Positions 44,455-55,642 of a stretch of 64,000 nt of DNA are shown here, in pieces. The position numbers and the translations under genes were made by a program. The stretch lies in the NCBI GenBank assembly GCA_032158125.1, contig JASKOT010000011.1:248001-312000 (forward strand), read 5' to 3'. This DNA is from Papiliotrema nemorosa (Eukaryota > Basidiomycota > Tremellomycetes > Tremellales > Rhynchogastremaceae). The notes beneath the pieces were generated by a model. The model saw only the letters and a program-made list of their open reading frames with translations, was not told the DNA's origin and did no database searches. Each line of letters starts with the position of its first letter. Position 1 is the first letter of the stretch.

Positions 44455-45307
44455 TTACATGATGACGCACTTGCACCCGCCGACCTCCTCACCAGCAGCG
44501 TTGGGTCGGGATCGGACTGGATGTAACACGGACGGCTTCTTCGGCTCGGCTGGGGTTTAGCGAGGGGCATTGGATACGCTGCTGTGCACTCACCATCTTC
44601 TGCTCGCATAGAGAAAGATCGGACGGAGATGTGAATGACGGTGGGGTTGGAAGGGGATAAACTGGATGGCAAGTTGTTCGCTGTACATCAATGTCAGTCG
44701 ACGACGACGGTATCGCAGGCAGCCACCAGACAGCGGCATGGAAACAGGACACTCACATGTCAACGTCGATTCATCAGACAAGACTCGCCCCGCATGCAAG
44801 ATCCTCAAGAACGAAGGGGACGGAGGCTGAGCCGGTGCTGTCCATTCTATCATTAGCCTCTTGGTCTATTGTCTGCGCAGCCGTTCCCGCTTGGGAGGAG
44901 CACGACAACTCACCAGAAGGCCACATGCTCCATATCAATTCTTTCTGAACTCATCAGCACAGGTCAAGATGGACTCAGTGATCTTAGACCATTATGATCG
45001 TTAGAGGGCGGACATACCATTCTCCCAACCGTCGTCTCTGGTTCGAAAGAGAAAACGTGTGTGTCACCAGAGATGATGAGCGCTCTAACGTGGACCTGAC
45101 TGTCAGACTCCCCGAGCACGAAAGATGGGCTAGCAGGTGACTCACCATGGGGAGAGGTGGGGTGGAAATCCCGTTATCCGAGGACTCGCCGGAGGGGACA
45201 GTTTGGGTGACGGGTTGTGCGGTTGAAGCGGTCATATCGAGTGGATGGGCTGGAGCGGGTGATGAAGGTGGGATCGAGGCGTCTGTCGGAGGGGCTGTAT
45301 GTGACAT
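44455..45307 (-). CDS. Membrane-anchored ubiquitin-fold protein (UBL3/MUB-like), CaaX box CVIM
   Basis: Ubiquitin-like protein expected to be prenylated and attached to the plasma membrane. The start ATG is at 45307 (MSHTAPPTDASIPPSSPAPA), with a disordered Ser/Pro/Thr-rich lead of ~60 residues. The ubiquitin fold spans exons: ALIISGDTHVFSFEPETTVG, RMKELIWSMWPSGE, PPSPSFLRILHAGRVLSDES, TLT, then NPTVIHISVRSFSMRAED. This matches UBL3 (strand-helix, FLR.L..GR.L, T.MH..VR). The last exon ends in GGCKCVIM and stop TAA at 44455-44457: a C-terminal CaaX box with a second Cys two residues upstream. There is no Gly-Gly end, so conjugation is not expected. Five or six small exons. Confidence 0.85.
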
Positions 45308-46987
45308 GATGAGGTGGTCTGTATGCGAGATGGTCGTGGGTCGGTGCGATGGCCTATCGGAGGAATTCGATTTCAGTGACGTTTGAGTCTATGAATATCG
45401 TTGTGATCGTGAGACCATAAGACCTTGTCCAATTCTACTTTCTTGTCGATGCCTGTGATCTCGAGGCGATGCTGGTTGAGGGAGTGGTGGTTGCGGGTAT
45501 GGGTATGTATGAGTGTGTATGGGATCGGGTAGTGAAGAGGGGTGAGACAATTGATAGAAGTGGGAGCAAAGAGAAATGGGAGAATTGGCGGGAGAAGGCG
45601 TCGTATGTCGATCAAAGAAGGAGGATCTGCTCCTACCGCTCTAAATGACCAGCCTAGTGTCACTATTCTTTTCCCCCCAAATGACGTCTGCGATAGTAGC
45701 AGTCTATGCAGGTTTGTTGATAGATGTCCTATGCAAGGTGAATGTGAAAGAGTACAACGATGATGAAGATCACCATGGACAGTCGACGAGGCCTCTCATC
45801 TCTCTGTCAATTGGCGGAACAACTGGGAAAACGGGGGTGGGTCTCCCTGTCCCCCTCTCGTCTCCCTCGGCAAAGCGCAGAGGAATGTCTTCGGTATAAA
45901 CTCGACCGCCGCCTCCCAAGAACCCAGGCCAAGCTTTGTATCCTCTCTCTCTCATCTCTCGGCATTCTTCCCTTGCATGCATCTACGTCTTGTCCATCCA
46001 CATGCCTGAATGGAGAGAAATAGTCATCTCACCGGGCCCCGTGGGTGTACCCTCGTTTATGACCCTACCAAAGTGACAAGTCATCCTTGGCTCTCAGGCA
46101 GATCCCCCCTTCATCCGGGCCGAAGGCAAAGGCGAACGTCGACCCGACTGCGCATTCCTTGGTACTGCAGACTGTCTCTTGTCGCATATCTTGTCATTGA
46201 TGTCTGTCATCCTCCATCTCAGCATAGATACTCGAGTAGCATCAGCATCATCAGCCCTTAGCTCGAATTGACTTCCCACGCTCGAGCCATGATCATTTGC
46301 ATCCCCTTGACCCCTTCATACGATCATTCAAATTGATATCGCTGTCGATCATCACCACCATATCCTCTCAGCCATCGAATGCGCGCTCAGATGCATGCAT
46401 GCACTTTCGACAAAATGCAACGCACCGCTACTCCGGTAACTTGCCATTTCTGACGCTGATCCCCCTCTGATCCCCTGATCACCCCTGAGAGGCTCGAGCA
46501 GGGGCAGGAACGATGCTCGTCAGAGTCATGTCCCTCGAGCAGGCTAGAACATCCCATGGCATCGCGTGCTGCACTACAACCACCCTCACCCTTTAGGCGT
46601 TTCTCAACATGGAGGAGACCCGTAAAGCTGGGGCTGTTCCAGCACGATCCCCCGTCGTCAAGCCGAGAAGGAACGGTCGTTCAGGTCAGGATCAAGCGAT
46701 CGATCAATACCGGCAAATCCCTCTCGAGCCGCTCTGGGACATTGCAAGAAACGTCAAGCCACCATCAATCAGTCTCTGCAAGATAAATACCTCTCCAAGC
46801 AAGGCTACCTCTCCCCCTCACTCCTCCACCTCTTTTCCAAGTCATCCACCGCGACGGGTTATCCTCACTCATTTCTACCATTACCATCAACTTCACAAGA
46901 ACCAATCTACGTATCTCGTCAGCCAGCTGGACTGGTTAATCGATATGGCCATGTATAAACGAAAATCCGTCCAAGCATGGACCGCCG
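45308..46987. other. Long gene-poor stretch
   Basis: This stretch of 1,680 bases is the largest gap in the window. It includes the upstream region of the ubiquitin-fold gene. Short frames occur on both strands (for example 45645-45899 plus, 46609-47067 plus), but none has a domain or clear exon chain. Small alternating GCATGCAT runs occur near 46384-46402. No tRNA-like fold with A and B boxes was recognised. The 46609 frame (starting MEETRKAGAVPARSP) overlaps the doubtful gene that follows and could be an upstream exon of it in another frame. Confidence 0.4.
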
Positions 46988-47621
46988 ATGCGGAGACCAT
47001 GTTTCTATGTGAGTCGAGCTCAAGTGTCTCCTCCCATCCTTCGCTCCGACTGCACAAGGTGGTCTAGCCTCCTCACCCTTGCGTTTCGACGGATATGATC
47101 CAAGTGAAAGCCGCGATACTGATGGTAGCTCCCCCCATTCCTCATAACACGGCAAGGGTCATCTGCCCCATGATCATGGCGCTCTGCGTGGCTGGGCTCC
47201 CTACTTGTCTGTACTTTGCGTCTGAAGCTGAAAAAGTCGGAGTCCACTTGGCGTACGTCTCCCCCTCACCTCCCGCACTCTTCACACCTAGTGACCGTGT
47301 AATGTCGTCACGCTGACCCTAATCGGCAGTCTAGTGTTCACTGGTCTTTTCCTCCTCTGCACTTTCTGTCTAGCCCTACGAATCTTGCTCGTCCCTTACG
47401 ACCACAAAAAGGCTCGTTCAGGCGCACCGAGAATCATACCAGGGTTCGGTACGAAACATGGTCGACCGGATTCAAACGAACATTATCCGTTGGAATCGTT
47501 GGATGGAGGTCATCGAGGTAATAGAGTCTCTGTTGGCAATGTCAACTCGGCAGGGGGACTGGGCGGGTATGGCTATGGTCATGGGGATGCACACCTGCAA
47601 GGCGAGGTGGGGAGGTGGTGA
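46988..47621 (+). CDS. Doubtful small two-TM protein
   Basis: A three-exon chain works in frame: an ATG at 46988 (MRRPCFY to 47008), an intron to 47067, an exon with PPHPCVSTDMIQVKAAILMV and VICPMIMALCVAGLPTCLYF, an intron of about 80 bases ending in GGCAG, then LVFTGLFLLCTFCLALRILL. Two strong hydrophobic segments are followed by a basic turn (VPYDHKKARSGAPRI) and a Gly/His-rich tail (GGLGGYGYGHGDAHL), with the stop at 47621. No family is recognised. The start is uncertain, since longer frames upstream are in a different phase. The second hydrophobic pair is the best evidence that something is encoded here. Confidence 0.4.
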
Positions 47622-47894
47622 GCTAGTCTGGCTTGACGTGATGGTCGAGAGGGGATCAAAAGGAGCCAAAGTGCAGGAGGAGAGGCATAGCAGCTGTCGT
47701 GAGCCACAGTAAGGTATTTATGCAGACACTCGCGAGGCCGTGCAGTTCAGCCCACTTTGCAGTGGGATCCTCGACATCTTGCTCCTCCAACATGAGCTCT
47801 AGCAGCCTCAAGGTGAATCACAAGTGCACATGCTATTCATACTTCTTGGGTTCAAACATTATAGTATAGACCTTGGTGTCACGTCTGCCCTAGA

Positions 47895-50069
47895 CTACTC
47901 CCCGATAGTCCGCTTGTAATTAAACTGGGTAGGTCGCTCAAGGAACCATCCAATCTGTTCTTCTCTGTACGTATCGGGAGTGATAGTCCCGTTCCCTCCT
48001 CTTTCAAAAGTGAAGAGGTTTTTACCGTCGTTGAGGCCGTAGCATGGCCAGTAGTAGGAAGAGTTGGTACCCTGGGACGAGGAATCTCCATTCGGATCGA
48101 GGTAGTATGCAAAGTTGACCCTGTCTATCAGCGCTGCTCCCCTGCGCCCTTGCGCCTTCCAGAGGACTTGAAGATGGACAAGTATATTATTGAGGACTCA
48201 CCAATAATCAATCACTTGCGCCGATAGAGCCGCATCGGCCTGGGTAAAGTTGTACGAAGAAGCCAACGCTGCTTGGGGGATGGTCAAGTTGAGTTCCGCC
48301 AAGATGGGCAGTCCGAAAGTGTACGGGACGTCTGCACTGTGATACGCTCCCAATCTGGCTGGAGTGCTCGGTGGAGCCGAATTGAAAGTGTACGACCAGG
48401 TTTGATCGAATCCTTGAGCAGAACTCTGATTCAAGAACCATCGTCTGTTAGCTTGGAACGCTGCGTCTCCCAAGATTGCTGCTAGTTGCTTGTATCCTGC
48501 CGGAAGGCCGAATGTCTCGTTGCCCGTCCCGAAGGGTCTAAGATTAGTGATGTACGGGTGACGGTCCAGTTTTACTCACGAGCCGATGGAAGGGATGTCG
48601 GGGTAGATTTTGAGGAACAATTCTTGCAAGGTCGATTGGGATGGAGCGACAGGTTCAATCGTCGCGAAAGCTAGGGCGGACAGCGTCTCGTTGGTGTAGA
48701 GAGCTGCGGTAGTGGGCAAGAACCCTGTGCCCCTGTATTATGAGCACAAGTCGGGTTGTATATCGAGGTGACCCACTCGTCTTTCATGTTGCCAGAGATG
48801 TAAGGGATCTTGGCGAACGCTCCTTCTGCCAGCAAGGTGTGAGGCGAGTCGGGGATGATATCTCCATCAATAGAAGGGCCAAATACAAAGCTGCCCGTTA
48901 GCATTTCCCACTCGAGTGTCCAGAGATGCACAGGGACACTCACGCCAGCTGATAGATTGAGATATTCTTGACCTGCTGCTGCGCATTCAGCAGCGTCTCC
49001 GCGGGTAACGTCTTCAAACAGTCGAGAGACGACGAATAGTTCCCGCTTGTCGAGTTGGAACATCCGGCAAACTGCACCAGCTCATCATAAGGCCCTTGCC
49101 AAGTCTCACCCGTAGGTCCAATAGGGGCCGTACTCTGCGCTCCACTCTGCATGATCGCCCCTCTGAACAACGCCATATCCTGTTGTAGGTACAACAACGA
49201 GATGAGGATGGCTCCTGCCGATTCACCAAACACGGTCACTCGGGACGGATCACCTCCCCAAGCCCAGATATTCTCTTGAACCCATTCCAAGGCTTTTTGA
49301 ACATCTTTCAGACCTAGGTTTGCTGCTCCGGCAGAGGCGGCCTCTGAGCCTTGGGGAAAACCTAGGATGCCTAGTCGGTAGTTGAGTGAGACGTAAATGA
49401 CAGGGTGAGAGGTCTGCGCTGCTCGCGTGAGGAGCAGTGATCCGTCGTAGAATGATGATGTCCCAGCAGTGAAGGATCCGCCGTATCTGAATGTCAGTCA
49501 TGACTCTGGTGAGGGGACAGGAGTGATTGGAGGCATGGAGTGATGGTGAGATCGACTTACACCCATACCACCACGGGCAAGAAGGCCGATTGAGAATTAG
49601 CACCCTGAGGAGCTTGAACGTTCAAGTAGAGACAGTCCTCGCTCATCCCGTACGTCTCGGTGTAGGTCGCACTGGGTGCCTGGATACATGCCGGTGGAGG
49701 GGTAGTAGCGTTGAACGAGGAAGTGTTCCATAGAGGTGATTGGGGTGGAGAGAATCGCAGATCACCGACAGCTGATCTTCAGCAAGTCACTCTTTTTACA
49801 ACGGGTATCAAGAGGCGGGAGGGTTGGTAAGATTGTTGCGGCCACTTACGAGGAGCAGCGAATGGGATTCCATAGTAATTGTCTATCCCTAATTGATTGA
49901 CCCCATTGACAGTGATAGGCTGCCCATTGGAAGTGTCCGGGTATATAGTCACGCTCGGTTGAGTAGCCCCCGTGGAAGTAGCATTCTCCCCATTCCCATT
50001 TTGTCTAGGTTGAAGGGGTGTCGCCAAAGCCAACGTGGCCGACAGGCAGGTCAAGATGGTTCTGCGCAT
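47895..50069 (-). CDS. Secreted type-B carboxylesterase/lipase
   Basis: Predicted extracellular alpha/beta-hydrolase acting on carboxylic esters. The start is placed at the ATG at 50069 (MRRTILTCLSATLALATPLQ), a good signal peptide; another in-frame ATG lies at 50099. Core motifs: YYGIPFAAP, EDCLYLNVQAPQ (type-B signature), VVVWVYGGSFTAG (oxyanion hole), LNYRLGILGFPQG, and RVTVFGESAGAILISL with the nucleophile Ser. The acidic residue sits in KDEGT (split by an intron) and the His in GAYHSADVPYTFG. Several N-glycosylation sites (NATS, NQSS, NSS, NGT). It ends FNYKRTIGE at 47895. About seven introns. The full triad is present, so an active enzyme is expected; the substrate is unknown. Confidence 0.9.
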
Positions 50070-50363
50070 TTTGAGGGTTGAAGGGGAATGTACTTGCATG
50101 GGCTGACACTATATATCCCCTTTGCCCTACGCCGGCTACCCGGCTCGAGTTCTGATGGTGCAAAGGACGAGTGCCCGAAGAAGCTACTCCACCGACCCAC
50201 CCGGCACAGAGGTCGCTCCCGAAATCGACAGGCATCCCCGCCCGCCCCCGGAAAAACCGCAAGGTCACTTTGAGACCGCCTCTGCATATAGACACATGGC
50301 TCACTGGAACACGGCCGCCATGCATGGGTGAATCACCAGCCACCAACGTTAGGTACCCGTACT

Positions 50364-51538
50364 CTAGACGATACGGAACTTCGGCTTGTCGCCCTGTTTC
50401 TGCAGATTCGCCCTGATCTTCTCAATCCTCCCCACGGCCCCCGCCCATTCTCCCCCTTTCCCCTTCACCGTCTCCACATGCTCGTCCAGCTCCGCATCCA
50501 TCTCGCCCTTGTTAGGTCTGGATGTTTCGCTCTCGGATTCCAAGACTACTTTTGCACTGTCCAATTGAGTCATAAACGACTGCAAACCTGACTCTTGGTC
50601 TTTTCCCCTCAAAGATACTGGTTCCGCCCCTCCGGCTTCTAGTGCTTCCGCTTCGGGGATATGGGATAGGGCTACAAGGCGCCAGAGAGCGTTGGATACT
50701 GTGAACTCGAGAGGGAGACGGAGATTGGGTAAGGTGGAAGGTGGGTTGGGCATGGTTGCTATGGCTCGGTGAATCTTGTTAAAGTGGTAGGGAGAGATGT
50801 TTCGGATACCGTCTAGATGTGAGCTCAGGTGCGAATAGGGGTAGAGCAAGGGGTAGAGCTGGATAAAGGCCCTATGAATATGGGGTTCAGAATCGAAACT
50901 CACATTGTATGGGCTCATTGTACAGTTCCAGGATAAAGTCCGGCCGACCCAGCGCACAACATCGCTCTGGAAGTCAGCCCTGAACCAATACTCTTCTCGA
51001 AGGGTAGCAGTTTGAAAGAGATCATGGAGACTCACCGACCAAAGCACCGACAGTCTTGTCTGTGACTTGCAACCCGATAAACCTCCAAGTTCTCAAAATC
51101 CCTTTCAACCCTTCCAAATCGTCCGTCTCCGCAGACAGCCCCACGATTCGGTTTATAGTGCTCAATTTCAGCTGTTGGGCTTTCCCTCTGGCTCGTTTGG
51201 GCGACAGGCCCGCCAGATCAGAGAGCTCTTCAATCAATTTACGACGTAATTGAGCGTTGATATCGGATTGTCCAGCTTGAGAAGTTGTACCGGCAGAAGA
51301 AGAAGATGCAGCGGTGTCAAACAAGTCTAGATCGTCCTCTTCGTCTTCTTCGAATGCATCTTCCGAAATGACCACTTTCTTTTTGAGCGCTGGGAGTCAG
51401 TATGAGAAGAAGAGGAAGGGTGATTAGGGCTGGCTCACCTGAGGAAGAGGCGTGGAGGGAGCGTATGGCGTGTACGCGAGGTCGAACGACTATCCGGGCG
51501 GACTGCCTCACTGGACTTAGTATCGAGGCGAAGGACAT
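50364..51538 (-). CDS. Predicted mitochondrial protein of unknown function
   Basis: The start is chosen at the ATG at 51538 because MSFASILSPVRQSARIVVRP and HAIRSLHASSS form a clear Arg/Ser-rich mitochondrial presequence; a longer in-frame start at 51622 would hide it. Spliced exons give KKKVVISEDAFEEDEEDDLD (acidic), RRKLIEELSDLAGLSPKRAR, NRIVGLSAETDDLEGLKGIL, TWRFIGLQVTDKTVGALV, RCCALGRPDFILELYNEPIQ, YGIRNISPYHFNKIHRAIAT and a hydrophilic C-terminal half, ending RANLQKQGDKPKFRIV. The two-helix pattern around GRPDFILELYNEP resembles PPR/TPR-like helical repeats, so a role in mitochondrial RNA or ribosome work is conceivable but not established. Confidence 0.65.
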
Positions 51539-52077
51539 GGTCGGTGAGTGTAAGAAGAAGGTAATTATCAACTTGACCAGCTTGAAATCTCCAGTTTCTT
51601 CACCAGCTTCCAAGTGTGGCATTTTGATTACGTAAACGTCTGACCCTCGAACCTCTCAACCATCGACGTTGATCATACATTATTGCATTCAGTCAGCTCA
51701 AGAGCCAATGAATGGCAGTGGGATCACTGATTCTCTGCTCAGCAGTCTCATTCTCATTACTTGCGTATGTCCAAACGGGTTATTATTATAACAACACGTT
51801 GAACGGGATGCCTTTGATCCATCAGATCAGCGACCGCTCTCTTCGTGCTCCTCCTGAGCCCGTGCAAGCATCGCACTATCATTCACTTACTTTACCTCCT
51901 GATCGATTGGATTGATGCCGGATGATCATATAGAGCTGCTGGCCATGCGTGAAAGATTTCATGAACCGTCTATGTAGAACATGCATCCGTCTGCCAATTA
52001 TATTCTGCTATCTACCTCTGGCTTTTTTCCCATCTGATCCATTTTCTCCCATCCTAGCGGCCGATCATGCACAGCAC
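51539..52077. other. Intergenic, with one small plus-strand ORF
   Basis: This gap of 539 bases holds the upstream region of the mitochondrial gene and the 3' UTR of the asparaginase gene. A plus-strand frame of 67 codons (51712-51915, ATG start) begins with a hydrophobic stretch (MAVGSLILCSAVSFSLLAYV) and a Tyr/Asn-rich part; it could be a small membrane-anchored protein, but nothing else supports it. Confidence 0.35.
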
Positions 52078-53502
52078 TCAGTCGTAGTAGTAAGTCGTGG
52101 CGTCGTTGTAGATGGCTTCTCGGATATCATTCTCGAACACTTGTCGGCATCCCTCCCAGCCCATTCCAGTGGCGAGACAGAGCTGCAACTGGATCCGCGA
52201 CTTGCCCGCCCCCATATAGCCTGAAGAAATGCTGTACGTCAGCGTGGTGCCCTTCTGTCAGATTACAACTCACTAGGACTGTTCGTAAGGAGAAGGTGGA
52301 GATGCCCCTCGATCAGGTCGAAGTGACGCGACGACAGGTACGCCTTGCTCCTTGAGCACCGCAGCGGCGGCTCTAGCAGCAGGCGAGAGCTGTCCAGCTC
52401 CAGCACCCTGGATTACGATTCCCCTGAATATCAGTTAATGTCCCCAGTGAGCAAATTGTAATGCTCACTGTGCTCCATTAGCCACGGCGGCGTACATCAA
52501 TTCCGCGTCGAACCCTTGCGACCCGAAAAGCACCACGACGGCGGGTAAATCCGCCCCGCTATCCAGACCCGAGATGTTGTAAGTGTACCTCGCGGTAGGG
52601 TATGAAGGCGCATAGAACCAATACGGTTGTCCACCTAGACAAATCCCCAAGTTGCCCTGTTCGAAAGCGAGGAAAGTGTCTGGTGCGTTGGCTTGGGTCT
52701 TGTGTCCGTAGAAGGCGGAAACGATCCGATCGTTGAACACGAACATTGCTCCTCGATCTCGAGCTTTCGGATCGGCAGCTACGGAAACGGCTTGGTAGAA
52801 GTTGGATGGACCGTCGTGGGAGATGTAGGATTCGGGTCGCATAGCTCCGGTGGCTACGAAGGGTTTAGAGCAATTAAACGTGAGGTCCACCCCGACTAAT
52901 TGTTAGTCCATATTATCTGAGGCATCTCAAGCCATCTGACGTACAAGCCGTATCCTCCTCAGTGTTCGTACCGTGGAACATGATACCTGCGCATTAGCAA
53001 TCTTACAATCTATGAGGCAGAAAGGCGAGAGAGAGCTTACCACCAGCGATATCCGATCCCTCGGCACATAGTAGTCGATTGGCATCTCTGCTGATATTGA
53101 AATACAATGTCGAGTTCAAGCCCGATGATCCACCAGGAGTCTGATAAGAGATAATGGCAAGCTGAGCTTTCGTCAAGACTTCCGAGTAATTCCCAATGAG
53201 ATCCCGAGCGGATGGACCGGGTCCGGAACCGTAGTTTACATTATCGAGTCGAGAGTAGTTGCTCGCACTCCGGATCGTTCCTCCTGCGTCAAAGATGCTG
53301 CTCGTGAGCGTTGGTCTTAGAATTGCTATGGAGACTAGCGTATCCGTCGGGCAGGGGTGCAAGTGATCGGGACGTACATGACTTTCGGCAAGGAGGCATC
53401 TTGTGAGATCCATTCGAGTCCATCATTGTCCCGCTTGACAGTGACAGGCGAGGCGAGAGCGAGACCAGCAGCCAATAGAGACGAAAGAATAAAGAGCCGC
53501 AT
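52078..53502 (-). CDS. Secreted type-II L-asparaginase
   Basis: Hydrolyses asparagine (often also glutamine) to the acid and ammonia, outside the cell. The start ATG is at 53502 with a signal peptide (MRLFILSSLLAAGLALASPV) and a following KR that could be a Kex2 site. Spliced motifs: IIFDAGGTIRSASNYSRL with the catalytic Thr of GGTI, IMFHGTNTEEDTALVG (second active-site block, with Asn where many enzymes have Asp) and ATGAMRPESYISHDGPSNF. The C-terminal domain includes GIVIQGAGAGQLSPAARAAA, GVPVVASLRP and YISSGYMGAGKSRIQLQL, ending DATTYYYD at 52078. Several N-glycosylation sites. Five or six exons. Confidence 0.88.
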
Positions 53503-54072
53503 ACCGAGGGGAAAGTCTCCGACTTGAGATCAAGAAGAACCTCTCTTGCCGGCTCTTATATCTCTATCTGGGTCCATCTTTTGCCCGAACATCCAGCCAG
53601 ACTCTGCCGCTGCCATCCGAGCTCGTGCGGACTAGTTTGAGGACAAGACGGCCAATCAGAGCCGGATTTCAAGCCCCTTGAACTACGTATCCGTTGACCC
53701 CATTTTGATCAATTGAGCAATAAGGCGTCGCATAAACTCCAGCTTGAGGAGGACCACTCTTCTTGGTAGTATCCATGGACCCCCGTACCTCACTAGACAA
53801 GCCCTTCATGAGTGTGTCCTCAGTCTGAGTCCCTGATCTATGTTGTTCGGGGCTGGTCGTTCGGAGTGGAGGCGCAGTGGAGGGAGGTATGGCGGAATAG
53901 GAAGAAAGGCAGCCAAGAGGTGAAGAGATAACGAGTTGCTTCGGCCAATTCCGAGAATGATAACGACCCTAAGAGTCTTGGCATTCAATGCACCGCGCCG
54001 TTGGCCATGCAGGCGCTATGTAAACGTCCTGCTCTACGATGGCTAAACGGCCAATATATACATGCAGCGACC
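53503..54072. other. Intergenic
   Basis: This gap of 570 bases holds the asparaginase promoter and the 3' UTR of deoxyhypusine synthase. Nothing else is seen. Confidence 0.55.
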
Positions 54073-55359
<1,287 letters not shown>

Positions 55360-55642
55360 GGTGATGATGCTTGTCAACAAATACTGGGCCTCGAGATTCA
55401 ACTTTTTCAGGAAGCCATGGTCGATCGCGGCACAGATAGCCGGGATTAGAAATGGGTCGTTGGGCATTACAAACACGATTTGTAATGCTTGTTACAAAAT
55501 TGTCGATAGGCGTGGGAACACCTTTAGAAACCTAAATAGGCTCGTCGTCATCCCCCCCGCCGGTCTCGCGCATCCTGTCAACACTCATCCCCTCGACCAC
55601 CTCCCAGCCAAGATCCAAATCCTCCTCCTTGAGCTGCTTATC
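55360..55642. promoter_or_regulatory. Divergent promoter DYS1/MAD1
   Basis: A gap of 283 bases between opposite starts, CT-rich towards MAD1. No specific element is recognised. Confidence 0.4.

Noticed and set aside
45645..45899. 84-codon plus-strand ORF in the long gene-poor stretch
   Set aside because: Begins with a hydrophobic run but then becomes low complexity, with no exon continuation or known motif.
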